From NCBI GenBank assembly GCA_022843785.1, contig JALHMZ010000004.1:62001-126000 (forward strand): a stretch of DNA of 64,000 bases, in the 5' to 3' direction. The position numbers were made by a program, and so were the translations under genes. This document shows, piece by piece, positions 39,884-49,249 of this stretch (within the stretch, counting starts at the first letter, position 1; each line of letters opens with the position of its first letter). The DNA is from Nitrospira sp. (lineage in GTDB: Bacteria; Nitrospirota; Nitrospiria; Nitrospirales; Nitrospiraceae). A model generated the notes under the pieces. The model saw only the letters and a list, made by a program, of their open reading frames with translations. It was not told the origin of the DNA and ran no database searches.

Positions 39884-41917
39884 CTACGGCTTGGGTCCCA
39901 TATCTACCGGCTTCGGTGCTTGTACAGGAGCATCGGCCGTGGGTTCTGTCTTCTTCACCTGAGCGGGTGGCTTAGGATTATTTCCTTTGGCCATCGGATG
40001 AATCCTGACGACTGCTCCCTGCCCCGGCGGTGGAGAACACAACGGCTGCTGCGCATTGCCGAATTGCTCCCGTGCCGCATGGATGACTTCACCGCGCACA
40101 TAGGTGCAGAGTTCGCCGGCCACGACCGTTCCATCCCGATCGGCATCGGCCAAGCCCTGCAGCCCTCTCAGTAAGTGATAGGTAAACAGTCCGTGTTTGC
40201 CCTGCTCGTAGGCATGCGCTTCCTGGAGATTTCTGTTGCCCACCATCCACATGACGTCGTCCCTGTCGTCCTCCGCGCCGTCTCCCCAATCGGCTTGCGG
40301 AGTGGCGCCGGGATCTGCGCCGGGTGATGGATCCAGCGAGACCTCGAACATCATGATGGCCCGTTGAATCGGCAACCGGGCCAGCACTTCTTGTATATGC
40401 CGAACAGGATACAGGCGGTTCGGCGATGCAATGGTCCCGTCATACGGCACCAGCGAGACCGCCCCGCTCTTGCCATCCACCAACGCACGTCCTGCGAAAT
40501 ACACGTATACAACGGTCTCGGCATCCACTCGCTTGGGAAGCCACTCGTCGAATGTTTCCGCGAGATCCGCCTTCAATGCAAATTTATCGACTAACACATG
40601 GACGCGGTCGCCCGGAATCCCTCCGATCGCGCGCAAATACCCGGCCGTGACTTCCGCGTCACGATCCGCATATTTGACCGCCGGCACGCGGTCGTCTCGA
40701 AATCGTCCGACCCCGATCGCGATCACAACCGTCCTTGTCTGCTTGGATGCCGCCAACGGCTTCGGGAGACGATCGACATCCGACACGATCGCACCGGAAT
40801 CTCCCTTCTCCGGCTTGACCTGGAAAATAAACTTTTTAGCCGACGGAAGGGATGCCAGCGGTGTGAGGCTGCGTACACTCAACACCAATTCCCCCTGCGT
40901 CGCGTCTTTCAAGTCCATCACCCGATTCGTAACCGATGTGCGTTTGATTTCTCCCGGCTGTACATCGCCGATCGCCACAGATTGGGGAAAGTGTTCTGTC
41001 AACGCACCCTCGCCCCCGATGAGCACTTCAACACCCTCTGCCTCTGCCTGCCCCTCGTTCTTGACCTCGACTTCGACCGTGAGGGACTCGCCCTGCTGCA
41101 GCATATGGTCTTGGCTCTCATCACGCACGATGGCATGGAAGGTCAGGGTCGTGGCCTGGAGTCTACTGCTCGCAGCAGGGATCCCCGCCGTCGGCGCGAT
41201 CCTATTGGCCTGCACGCCTCCGACCACAGACGGTGATGACGCTATGCCGGTCTGTTGCGTGGACAGCGACGCAGCTGTGGGAATGCGGGTCTTTTGCTGT
41301 TCGGCATATTCTCGAACCCGGACGGATTCTGCGACCTGCTTGGCCAAGCCTTCGGTGACGGCGTCGACGGCCTCCTGGACAATCGGCTCCAATCCCCTCA
41401 CCGTACAAGACTGATCTGTCACGGTGACTTCCCCGCGGCCGACACTTTGCAGTTTCTTTGCGAACAGCGTCTTGCCGTCTTCTGCAAGAAAGACCATCTC
41501 GGCCCCAAGTGTCACCGACACCGGGTAGGCGCCTTGAATGTGCCGGGGGATGACGAGGTCGATCTGTTTCAATCCCAACCCGACTTCAATCACCCCGGCA
41601 GCGGTCACGCGCTGTTCAAGGCCGAACTGGGGAGTCACACCGTGAAAGACCCGGTTGAGTTTCTTTGGCACGGCCTCCACAAGCGAATCGGCAACTGAAA
41701 ACACAGCCGGTTGGCCGCAGGCATCTTTATAGGGAATCACTGCCGTGCTGATACTGGGGGAAAGCCAGAGCGATGGCGTGAGCGAAATCGCCGCCGTATC
41801 GCTGCCGGACGATCCTCCGCTACGCTTGGATCCAATACAGCCGGCACACAGCACTGCGATCGCCACGACGACGCCACAAGCAGCCTGCCGACGGATTCCT
41901 GAATGCCGAATGCTCAC
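39884..41917 (-). CDS. Lipoprotein with caspase-like domain that appears catalytically degenerate
   Basis: 677 aa. An N-terminal lipobox (AVLCAGC, Cys near 27) marks it as a lipoprotein. The middle part has conserved repeats-like beta domains (SLTVEVEVKNEGQAEAEGVEVLIGG), typical of CARDB-like adhesion modules. The C-terminal part, about residues 395-600, has the caspase/metacaspase fold pattern: VVIAIGVGRFRD ... ADRDAEVTAGYL ... VVYVYFAGRAL. The canonical catalytic His (usually YFSGHG) is replaced by Arg, and I find no Cys in the expected D-x-C region (MMFEVSLDPSP). It probably binds rather than cleaves. Ends Pro/Lys-rich. Confidence 0.75.
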   Translation of the reverse strand: MSIRHSGIRRQAACGVVVAIAVLCAGCIGSKRSGGSSGSDTAAISLTPSLWLSPSISTAVIPYKDACGQPAVFSVADSLVEAVPKKLNRVFHGVTPQFGLEQRVTAAGVIEVGLGLKQIDLVIPRHIQGAYPVSVTLGAEMVFLAEDGKTLFAKKLQSVGRGEVTVTDQSCTVRGLEPIVQEAVDAVTEGLAKQVAESVRVREYAEQQKTRIPTAASLSTQQTGIASSPSVVGGVQANRIAPTAGIPAASSRLQATTLTFHAIVRDESQDHMLQQGESLTVEVEVKNEGQAEAEGVEVLIGGEGALTEHFPQSVAIGDVQPGEIKRTSVTNRVMDLKDATQGELVLSVRSLTPLASLPSAKKFIFQVKPEKGDSGAIVSDVDRLPKPLAASKQTRTVVIAIGVGRFRDDRVPAVKYADRDAEVTAGYLRAIGGIPGDRVHVLVDKFALKADLAETFDEWLPKRVDAETVVYVYFAGRALVDGKSGAVSLVPYDGTIASPNRLYPVRHIQEVLARLPIQRAIMMFEVSLDPSPGADPGATPQADWGDGAEDDRDDVMWMVGNRNLQEAHAYEQGKHGLFTYHLLRGLQGLADADRDGTVVAGELCTYVRGEVIHAAREQFGNAQQPLCSPPPGQGAVVRIHPMAKGNNPKPPAQVKKTEPTADAPVQAPKPVDMGPKP

Positions 41918-42015
41918 AAGATTCGCTCCTGGAGATGCTGGTTATACCGAAATCTGGCACGCCATACAATCACTGGAAATTGACAAGCTCCACACCCTGC
42001 GCTAACGTCTGGGCC

Positions 42016-42909
42016 ATGTCGACCACATCCGCGCCGTCTGCCTCGACTCTCCCCGGCATTCCCTGGTCTGCGCTCGCACGGCTGATTCGCTTGTACAATC
42101 AGACCGGCACCTATCTTCTGCTGCTGCCGACCTTATGGGCGCTAGTCCTGGCGGCTCAAGGATTTCCGCCGTTGTCTCTCTCCGTGGTCTTTATTCTTGG
42201 GGCGTTTCTGATGCGAAGCGCAGGGGTCATTCTCAATGACTTAGCCGATCAATCCTTTGACCGGGAAGTCGATAGAACCAAAACCCGCCCGCTCGCCTCG
42301 GGCGAATTACCCAGACGCCAAGCGTTCATGCTTCTCTTCGTACTGCTCTTCTTATCCGGGAATCTCTTGTGGTTTCTCGACCCGGTTGTGTTATGGCTTG
42401 CCCCATGGGCTCTGTTGCTGGCAATCCTTTACCCATTCTGCAAACGATGGATTCAGATACCACAAGCGGTCCTGGGTCTCGCCTTTGGCTGGGGAACGAT
42501 CATGGCGTGGGCAGCCGTGCGTGGACAACTCGATGGACCGGCTTGGTGTCTGTTCGGAGCAACTGCGGCCTGGGCGGTTGCGTACGATACGATCTACGCG
42601 GTCCAGGATCAAGACGATGATCGCCGTATCGGAGTTAAATCCTCGGCCCTGCTCTTTGGGCCATTCATCTATCTGGGAGTCGGAGCAGCTCTCAGTATCA
42701 TGCTGCTCCTGCTCTGCACCGCAGGATGGCTAGCCGGAATCGGCTGGCCGTACTATGCCACATTGACTGGTTTGGCGCTGTTTTTTTTGGCCCAAATCGG
42801 GCAATTGCGAAGACCGATCGTCCCTTCCCAAGCATTCAGGATGTTCCGCGCCCACGTCTGGGTCGGGGTTGCGGTGCTTATCGGTCTACTGGCAGGCTTG
42901 CTGAACTAA
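42016..42909 (+). CDS. UbiA-family polyprenyltransferase (quinone biosynthesis)
   Basis: 297 aa from ATG 42016. Eight or nine hydrophobic helices. Both Asp-rich motifs are present: NDLADQSFDREVDRTK near residue 75 and YDTIYAVQDQDDDRRIG near 190, which bind Mg-prenyl diphosphate. It prenylates an aromatic precursor in the membrane. Nitrospira are thought to use menaquinone, so MqnP-like (futalosine route) or UbiA function is possible; sequence inspection cannot choose. Neighbours do not help. Confidence 0.85.
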   Translation: MSTTSAPSASTLPGIPWSALARLIRLYNQTGTYLLLLPTLWALVLAAQGFPPLSLSVVFILGAFLMRSAGVILNDLADQSFDREVDRTKTRPLASGELPRRQAFMLLFVLLFLSGNLLWFLDPVVLWLAPWALLLAILYPFCKRWIQIPQAVLGLAFGWGTIMAWAAVRGQLDGPAWCLFGATAAWAVAYDTIYAVQDQDDDRRIGVKSSALLFGPFIYLGVGAALSIMLLLLCTAGWLAGIGWPYYATLTGLALFFLAQIGQLRRPIVPSQAFRMFRAHVWVGVAVLIGLLAGLLN

Positions 42910-43003
42910 CACCCTCATCAGATTATGAGTGTTCTGGATTGCCCGACGGGTCGTCTAGCAACCAGTGAACGACCCTAACACTCTTCACACGCGCGCGTGA
43001 CGC

Positions 43004-44023
43004 CTATTCGCTCGGCTTCCCCGTGACAGGCTCGGCCTTTGCCCCACGCAAGGTATCGACATACAGGGTGACGGCCTTAGCGTCCGCATCGCTGAGCCCC
43101 AACGCCGGCATGCGCGTGTGGCCATCCATCGCCTGCGGATTCTTCAGCCACCGATAAACCCAGGTCGCATTCAGCCGGAATCCCGCCCGGTCCAGGGCCG
43201 GACCGATCTTGCCACCCTCGCCACCAACGTTGTGACAGGCGTTGCAGCCATATTTATTTTCATAGAGCCGTTTCCCGCGCTCAACCAATTGGGCAACTTG
43301 CGCCGGAGGCGTCTTCAAATCAGGCCTGGGTACGCTCACGCCTTTGCCGGGTCTCGTTGAAAAATTATTCATCGCGACTTGCGCCGCATCCAGTTCTCTC
43401 TTGGCTTGCCCCATGGCGGCCTGTTCGTCCGCATAGGCGGACTCATCCACATCCACATCTTTCTTCAAGGCTTCGCTTTTCTTCTCCGCTTCCTCGCTGG
43501 CTTGCTTTTCTGCCGCCTCATAGGCTTTCGTCGCCTGTTCAAACTTGGCCTGCGCAGTCTTCAGCGTTTCCTCAAGGGAGGCCTTGCGCCCGGCGACGTT
43601 GAATTCCATCTTCGTTCCATGGAGGGTGCGCACATACCCGACGATTGCCCACACTTCATCCTCAGACAACGTATATTTAAACGTCGGCATCGTGGGCACC
43701 GCAAAATCATCGTCACCGATTTCATCTCCGCCTTCTTCGCTGGTGTCCAGCATGTCGCGCGAGATGGTGGCGAAGAGCTCCTCGTCCTTGAAGGTGCTCA
43801 TTTCTGTCTTATTTGAGAGATCCTTTGGCTTCGGGTCAGGCATCGATGCCCAGTTAAACCCCTCGTTCTGCTTGCCACTCTCGCCATGACAGTCGCTGCA
43901 GTAGTGCACATAGAGTTCGTGCCCGCGCTTCTCCTGCTCGTTCGCACACCCGCCGGCGACTAAAGCCAAGCCTCCCACCACACCAACGGTCAATCCAATG
44001 ATACCGAGCCTTGCCGCCTTCAT
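43004..44023 (-). CDS. Diheme cytochrome c with internal coiled coil
   Basis: 339 aa from ATG 44023. A signal/anchor (LGIIGLTVGVVGGLALVAGGC, possible lipobox) leads to a first heme site YCSDCHG near residue 42, then a long Ala/Glu/Lys coiled coil (about residues 155-230), then a second heme site YGCNACHN near residue 260 with Met ligand candidates (RMPALG). The coiled-coil spacer between two c domains is unusual. Last gene of the respiratory cluster; probably an electron carrier anchored at the periplasmic face. The gene following is 2 bp upstream of its start. Confidence 0.85.
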   Translation of the reverse strand: MKAARLGIIGLTVGVVGGLALVAGGCANEQEKRGHELYVHYCSDCHGESGKQNEGFNWASMPDPKPKDLSNKTEMSTFKDEELFATISRDMLDTSEEGGDEIGDDDFAVPTMPTFKYTLSEDEVWAIVGYVRTLHGTKMEFNVAGRKASLEETLKTAQAKFEQATKAYEAAEKQASEEAEKKSEALKKDVDVDESAYADEQAAMGQAKRELDAAQVAMNNFSTRPGKGVSVPRPDLKTPPAQVAQLVERGKRLYENKYGCNACHNVGGEGGKIGPALDRAGFRLNATWVYRWLKNPQAMDGHTRMPALGLSDADAKAVTLYVDTLRGAKAEPVTGKPSE

Positions 44024-44025
44024 AC

Positions 44026-44853
44026 TCACTGCCCTTTCTTGAGTTTTCGGATCAGGACAAATTGAAATCCCAGGGCCAATGTAACGGCGATCGCCGCATA
44101 CATATAGCCGGAATAGTCCGGCGGCGCATCGGCTCGGAAATACCACCAGGAAGAGACGGCTTTCTGAGAGCCTTTTTCAACCAGCTCCCCGGCACCATCC
44201 TTTCGACCATCCCATACGGCAAAGGCGACATTGATGAAATTGCCAGGCGTAATTTGAACATCCTCGTCTGGATGGTCGGTCGACAGATTACGGGTGAAGA
44301 CGATTTTCCAGGTCCCGTTGGCATACGTGCCCTTGGCTTTTACATCTTGATGCTCTTGCGCCTTCAATGTGCCAAAGCCCTTGGCTGTCATATCAACCGC
44401 CTGGTCTGTCTTATGTTTCCAAAACCAGATATTGACCGGGCCGCCTTCAACCTGGAGCATCGGCTGCCCATGGGCAAAGTGCGCCTTCTTGTCCCCCACC
44501 ATAAATTCGAGGGCGGCTCCATCGTCAGGGTCCTGAGTGGGGTCGCGATATTCCAGGAGAAACACGACCTGTTTCCCGTCATGCATGGCGCGTACGATTA
44601 CGTCCTGAACGGTGACTTCCTGAATACGGTTCGGCCAATGCACTTGCGGCGACATCGGAAATGTCGCAGGCACCGCAGTACTCCACGAGGCAGCGTTCGG
44701 ATCGTCGACAGGTAAGCCCCCCGTCACGATGGCTGCCCTGACGGCCACGCTCTCTTGTGCGAAGCTTAGCGAGGCCCCGCCTATAATCATGGCTGCGATT
44801 GCAGCCGACCCACCTCGCAGAACCCGCTGCATCACTAGATTCGCCGGTTTCAT
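44026..44853 (-). CDS. NxrC/EB_dh-like heme b subunit, membrane anchored
   Basis: 275 aa from ATG 44853 (GAGG 9 nt upstream; ATG 44871 possible). A signal peptide (IAAMIIGGASLSFAQE) precedes a beta-sandwich of the ethylbenzene-dehydrogenase heme-binding family (VQDVIVRAMHDGKQVVFLLEYRD ... GPVNIWFWKHKTDQAVDMTAKG ... WKIVFTRNL), found in NxrC, NarI-like gamma and related subunits. One C-terminal helix anchors it. It is a probable heme b carrier. The same fold serves the gamma subunit of nitrite oxidoreductase, but no NxrA/B is in this window. Confidence 0.8.
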   Translation of the reverse strand: MKPANLVMQRVLRGGSAAIAAMIIGGASLSFAQESVAVRAAIVTGGLPVDDPNAASWSTAVPATFPMSPQVHWPNRIQEVTVQDVIVRAMHDGKQVVFLLEYRDPTQDPDDGAALEFMVGDKKAHFAHGQPMLQVEGGPVNIWFWKHKTDQAVDMTAKGFGTLKAQEHQDVKAKGTYANGTWKIVFTRNLSTDHPDEDVQITPGNFINVAFAVWDGRKDGAGELVEKGSQKAVSSWWYFRADAPPDYSGYMYAAIAVTLALGFQFVLIRKLKKGQ

Positions 44854-44905
44854 GCTGGCCTCGTTCTCCATATGCAACTAGATCCGTTCACGCTGTTCCT
44901 CCGCG

Positions 44906-45622
44906 CTACTCCCATGTTCTTGGGGATTGATGCGCCCCGTCGTACTCGCCCAAAATAATTTTCCATATCCATTCATCCGGCAATTCTGCTTCCCAACGAG
45001 GCATGGCCGATTTCCACGGCGCACCTTCGATGGGGAGGCCGACGCCACCCTTTTTAATTCTCCAGAACAAATAGCTCTCTTGCAGCATCGCAATCGTCGT
45101 CGGATCGGCAAAATTGGCCGGCGGAGGATTGAACCCACGAGCGGCGGGTCCCTTACCGTCGAAATTTGCGCCGTGGCAGGGTGAGCAAAAGGCTGCGTAG
45201 AACCCTTTTCCCTGCATAATATTCTCCGGAGTTTTCTGAACAGGATTCGACAGACCGGTGTATTCTCCTGGCGGTGCAGGATGGATGGTCCTGCTCTCCG
45301 ACGGCGGAACATCGCTTGCCGCGGTGCTGCCATAAGTTTGCCACCCGACCAGGAGGGGGAACAGGATGAAGACGCCATATCGAATCGCTTGCATGCCTCC
45401 GATATTTTCTCCGGTCAGGAACCGCTGCATTGGTCCCCAGAAGGCATCCTTAGACTCTCCGCTCAAGGTCTGAAAGATCACGATGCCGGCGGCGGTCAGA
45501 AGGAGATACAGAACGATCAGGCTGGAGGGAAGTGGCGCTGAACCGGGTATATTCGGCAGCACGAATTTCAAGAATACGTACATGGCTACCATGAGTATGA
45601 TCGGCTTACCTAACGCGCCCAT
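44906..45622 (-). CDS. Membrane-anchored cytochrome c
   Basis: 238 aa with three hydrophobic helices in the first 100 residues (ILMVAMYVFLKFVLP, LIVLYLLLTAAGIVIF, YGVFILFPLLVGW) and one c-type domain with the site FCSPCHGANFDGKG and a late Met in KSAMPRWE. A periplasmic electron carrier held to the membrane. It starts 11 bp after the stop of the preceding cytochrome c gene. Confidence 0.85.
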   Translation of the reverse strand: MGALGKPIILMVAMYVFLKFVLPNIPGSAPLPSSLIVLYLLLTAAGIVIFQTLSGESKDAFWGPMQRFLTGENIGGMQAIRYGVFILFPLLVGWQTYGSTAASDVPPSESRTIHPAPPGEYTGLSNPVQKTPENIMQGKGFYAAFCSPCHGANFDGKGPAARGFNPPPANFADPTTIAMLQESYLFWRIKKGGVGLPIEGAPWKSAMPRWEAELPDEWIWKIILGEYDGAHQSPRTWE

Positions 45623-45632
45623 ACATTCCTCC

Positions 45633-46256
45633 CTAGTGCGCTTGTGCGACGGCTACTGCGGCAGATTCGGCGGCTTTGACCGGAGCGGATGGCCCCTTGC
45701 CAGGAATTTCGAGCTCCGACGTGCTGACGGAAATCGGTTCGCCGCTCATCTGTTGCAGAAATGCGATGACTGCCAAAATCTCATTCTTTGAGAGACCGAT
45801 TGGGTCTTTATTGATCGCCGGCATCGTGGCCGGATATTCCTTCGGTACTCCTCCATGCCGAAAATCCTGATACACGAAGGCCTGAGGATCCGTCAAACTT
45901 TCATAGAGGAAATCCTTGCTTAACTTTGCGCCAATCCCCTTCAAGTCCGGACAACGAGCGGATTCGCTGGGACCGATGGAATGACAGAGCGCACATTGCC
46001 CTTTGCTGAAGAATACGGTCTGTCCGATCGCCGCGATGTCGGTCGGGGTCTTGATGCTTGCGATGTCCACCTTTTCCTCCGCCGGAGGCAAGGACGCCAG
46101 CTGCGGCACAGCGAGCGACATTAAGGAAAACAATCCGAGGACAATAGCAACGAACCCTATGACCCTGACAAATGTAGACTTGATGAAGAGGAGAATCAGG
46201 ATCCCGAACCCGACGATTGACAGTGCGATCAATTGTAATTGTGCGACTTCACTCAT
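45633..46256 (-). CDS. Membrane-anchored cytochrome c
   Basis: 207 aa. Two N-terminal helices (LIALSIVGFGILILLFI and VIGFVAIVLGLFSL) and one heme-c site QCALCHSIG near residue 90 with Met ligand candidates in YPATMPAIN. The C-terminus is Ala/Pro-rich. Short spacer (10 bp) to the next cytochrome; both follow the second bd-like oxidase and may deliver its electrons. Confidence 0.85.
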   Translation of the reverse strand: MSEVAQLQLIALSIVGFGILILLFIKSTFVRVIGFVAIVLGLFSLMSLAVPQLASLPPAEEKVDIASIKTPTDIAAIGQTVFFSKGQCALCHSIGPSESARCPDLKGIGAKLSKDFLYESLTDPQAFVYQDFRHGGVPKEYPATMPAINKDPIGLSKNEILAVIAFLQQMSGEPISVSTSELEIPGKGPSAPVKAAESAAVAVAQAH

Positions 46257-46342
46257 AGACCCTCAAATTTTTAGTGCCGAGTGCTGAGTTTGTAATTGTT
46301 CTCTCAATTACTCACGGTCAAAAATCAAATTCTCTTCACTCT

Positions 46343-48187
46343 CTATCGTCGCTCATCCGGCGACCCTCCGGCCATCGCCGGAATGCCGTGTGGCAGCTCT
46401 CCCTTTGCCGCGCCATGCCCCCCCTTGGCCTTGTCCCCCATCGTGGCGACCCAGAATATAAAAGCCACGATCATACAGAACGAAAACGTACAGAACGCCA
46501 TGATGAGCGACGCGCTGCCTAGTGCCGGGGAGTAGGCATACGGGGAAGAATCACGCATCACCCCATACACATGCCAATGGACCCGGGAAGAGGACCGCGC
46601 GTATCCCATCAGGGTCATGAGCAGGATGACCATGACCGCATTCAGGACCAGTGCGTAGCCGGCTCGCGGCGGCATGCTGCCCCACACCATCTCTGTCGTC
46701 GTCTTGGCGCTTTTGAGCAAGAGCGCCGTCAACGGCGTGATCGTCAGAATGACGAAGATGACGATCAGCACTTGCGAGGTCGAGAAATAATTGATGCGGA
46801 CGATCGCCGGCACAAAATAGCCCCACACACCGAGGACGATGACGGCAATGCTCGCCAACACCAACACAGAACCCATCACCGCCTTCCCGAAGGTGGCCCA
46901 ACCAGCGGTGTCTTGCTTGCCAGCTCGCCAATACATGACGAAGCTCATGAAGGTAATGAGAATCATGAGGTTCGAGACGGTCATTTTGGCCGACATGACG
47001 CCGAGCACACCCAGCAGCGGATGGTGAGCGCCTCCCATTTTCTGGGCCTCTTCGATACTGGCCACGAGCGAATGCGGAGTCATCCAGACCGCAAGGCACA
47101 ACAGCAAGCTAACCAGCATCCAGAGCATCGGCTTCCGGTATTTGCTCTCCGACCCTGGGATACGATAGGTGATCCCCAGCCAGAAATAATAGTTGGAGCC
47201 GAGAAAGAGCACACCGATCAACATGGCCTGGATAATAAACAGCCAGGACAGAAATCCACCCATCAACGTAATACCCATCTGCTGGTTGTACTGGTAGATT
47301 TCACGCATCAGCCAATAGCCGGCAAAAGGGAGGGCCAAGAGGCCGAACACGCCGATGAAGTTCCCGACATAGCCCATCCAATCGTAATGTTCCCGTTCCT
47401 CCGTATTTCTGGAAGACAAATATCTGATTCCGGCATAGGCGCCGCAAATGTATCCGCCGAGCACAACGTTTGCGATGAGCCGATGGATATTAATCGGCCA
47501 CCAGGTCGGATTCCACGTTGCAGCCCAGGCCCGCTCGATAGCGGTGCCGTCAGAAATGACGACCGGGCTGGACTGAAAAGTAGCCCAGGCATTGGGTACG
47601 ATCATGATGAACAACGCGAAGAAGTTCAGCAGGAATCCCAGGAATATATGCAGGGTCTTCTTCCTTCCCTCTTGCATAGTGTCCCAGCCATACCAATACA
47701 GATAGAGCGTGGCGGTTTCGAGCAGGAACAGCAAACAATAGAGGAGAAAAGACGGGAAGAAGATGTCCGTCAAATAATTCATGAGCTTGGGGTAGAACGC
47801 GACCAACAAGAACAACAGAATGCCGCCGAATAGCGCCGTAGTCGAATAGGCCGACGTCAGTAGCTTCGTGAATTCCTTGGCAAGCTTGTCGTAACGTTTT
47901 TCGCCGCCTCTCCACGCGACGACCTCACACAACCAGGCAAAGATCGGCACTCCCAACACGAACCCGGCAAGCAAGAGGTGCAGCTGCGCAACGATCCAGA
48001 TCAGATTCCGGCTGCCGATATACGGAATATCTCGATATTCTGTCGGGCCGGTCGTAGCGCCTTCTGCCGCCAAGCCGATTGAAGGAAGAGCCAGCCAGCC
48101 CGCGATCAGCAAGAGACCTGCAAGCCATCCGCCATGACCGCCGACGGCCCGCAGCGCTCGTTGAATCGTTCCGACCCCTTGTTGCAT
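46343..48187 (-). CDS. Cytochrome bd-like oxidase large subunit (second copy)
   Basis: 614 aa from ATG 48187 (AAGGTG upstream). About 14 hydrophobic helices; a signal-like first segment. Resembles CydA: NLIWIVAQLHLLLAGFVLG has a candidate heme His near residue 70, and WWPINIHRLIANVVLGG another in a later helix. No CydB-like gene follows. Bd-like proteins of this type are known in Nitrospira and suspected terminal oxidases or quinol partners; the redox partner here is inferred from neighbouring cytochromes. Confidence 0.8.
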   Translation of the reverse strand: MQQGVGTIQRALRAVGGHGGWLAGLLLIAGWLALPSIGLAAEGATTGPTEYRDIPYIGSRNLIWIVAQLHLLLAGFVLGVPIFAWLCEVVAWRGGEKRYDKLAKEFTKLLTSAYSTTALFGGILLFLLVAFYPKLMNYLTDIFFPSFLLYCLLFLLETATLYLYWYGWDTMQEGRKKTLHIFLGFLLNFFALFIMIVPNAWATFQSSPVVISDGTAIERAWAATWNPTWWPINIHRLIANVVLGGYICGAYAGIRYLSSRNTEEREHYDWMGYVGNFIGVFGLLALPFAGYWLMREIYQYNQQMGITLMGGFLSWLFIIQAMLIGVLFLGSNYYFWLGITYRIPGSESKYRKPMLWMLVSLLLCLAVWMTPHSLVASIEEAQKMGGAHHPLLGVLGVMSAKMTVSNLMILITFMSFVMYWRAGKQDTAGWATFGKAVMGSVLVLASIAVIVLGVWGYFVPAIVRINYFSTSQVLIVIFVILTITPLTALLLKSAKTTTEMVWGSMPPRAGYALVLNAVMVILLMTLMGYARSSSRVHWHVYGVMRDSSPYAYSPALGSASLIMAFCTFSFCMIVAFIFWVATMGDKAKGGHGAAKGELPHGIPAMAGGSPDERR

Positions 48188-48223
48188 GGCACTCACCTTA
48201 TCACCTCACAAACTACGGTTTCG

Positions 48224-49216
48224 TCACGGCAGAGGCACTTGCGGTCTTTCCGCCATCGGCCTGCCCTTGCCCTTGCCCTTTTCTTTCTCGTCTTGCTGAT
48301 CCGCCTGCTGCTCCAACGCCTCGACTTTCGTCGCCAGCGCCCCAATCTGCTGCTCACTGCGATTCAGCGTCTCAATCGGCTTAAACGGCGCCTCAGCTTT
48401 GACGTCCGGCTTCTTGCAGCACTCGTGTGGGTGCGGCGTGGTCTCAGGAAGCACGGCCCAGAACAGCAGGCACATAAGAACGCCTGCACCAGTGATCCCA
48501 GTCAGGAATAATCCCTGGTCCCTGGGAACGCGCATGAGATCCCAACGGACAATCAGCGCTTGATAATCGCCGGCCGCCTTCGGCGCGGCGGCGGCAATAT
48601 CGCATACAATGCGGCCGATTGTCGAGACCCCAATTGTCAGCAGGACGATCAAGACCCCGAACGCGATCGTCCCCCAGATCGTGACCTCAAGACCGATGCG
48701 CTCAGCAACCGGAAGCCCTGTGTCGAACAGAATTCGCAAGCTTTCGACTTGCGCAATCGAATGCGACGTGGACACGGCCGTCTCCGTGACGGCGCTGACG
48801 ATAAACCACACGATCGGCAGGAAGAGGGCGCCGGCCACGGCCGACTTCCACCATAAAGTAAACCCGACTCCGTCTGGCGGCTCCTTCCGCAATCGCTCAA
48901 GAAGGTATGTCTTCCCCACAACACCGAATGCCCAGATATCGATCGGAATCGAGAAAAGGAACAGAATGGGCACCCCGGAGCCTTCCCCAAAATGCGAGCC
49001 AAGCCACAACATAATAATCGGCATCGCCAGGATGGTAACGGGGCTGGCAAGCAACATGAGAAACGCAATGCCCAACCTGGCCTCAAACTGCATCAAGCCC
49101 ATGGCGAAGAGCACCACGGCCAACGCCAGCTTGATCGGCAGACCGGTCCAGCAGGCAGGCCAGAGGACTCCGAGTCCTATCTGCGTTGGCGACAAGGGTT
49201 CGCGTTCAGTAGCCAT
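48224..49216 (-). CDS. Polytopic membrane protein of the respiratory cluster
   Basis: 330 aa with six or seven helices and a Glu/Gln/Lys-rich coiled-coil tail (about residues 275-330). A Cys-Cys pair with His (HPHECCKK) lies just before it. No family known to me. It lies between the cytochrome b gene (33 bp) and the bd-like oxidase gene; a structural subunit of the complex is plausible. Confidence 0.7.
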   Translation of the reverse strand: MATEREPLSPTQIGLGVLWPACWTGLPIKLALAVVLFAMGLMQFEARLGIAFLMLLASPVTILAMPIIMLWLGSHFGEGSGVPILFLFSIPIDIWAFGVVGKTYLLERLRKEPPDGVGFTLWWKSAVAGALFLPIVWFIVSAVTETAVSTSHSIAQVESLRILFDTGLPVAERIGLEVTIWGTIAFGVLIVLLTIGVSTIGRIVCDIAAAAPKAAGDYQALIVRWDLMRVPRDQGLFLTGITGAGVLMCLLFWAVLPETTPHPHECCKKPDVKAEAPFKPIETLNRSEQQIGALATKVEALEQQADQQDEKEKGKGKGRPMAERPQVPLP

Positions 49217-49249
49217 CGTGTTCTGTACCGTGGCACAACCGCACCACTC

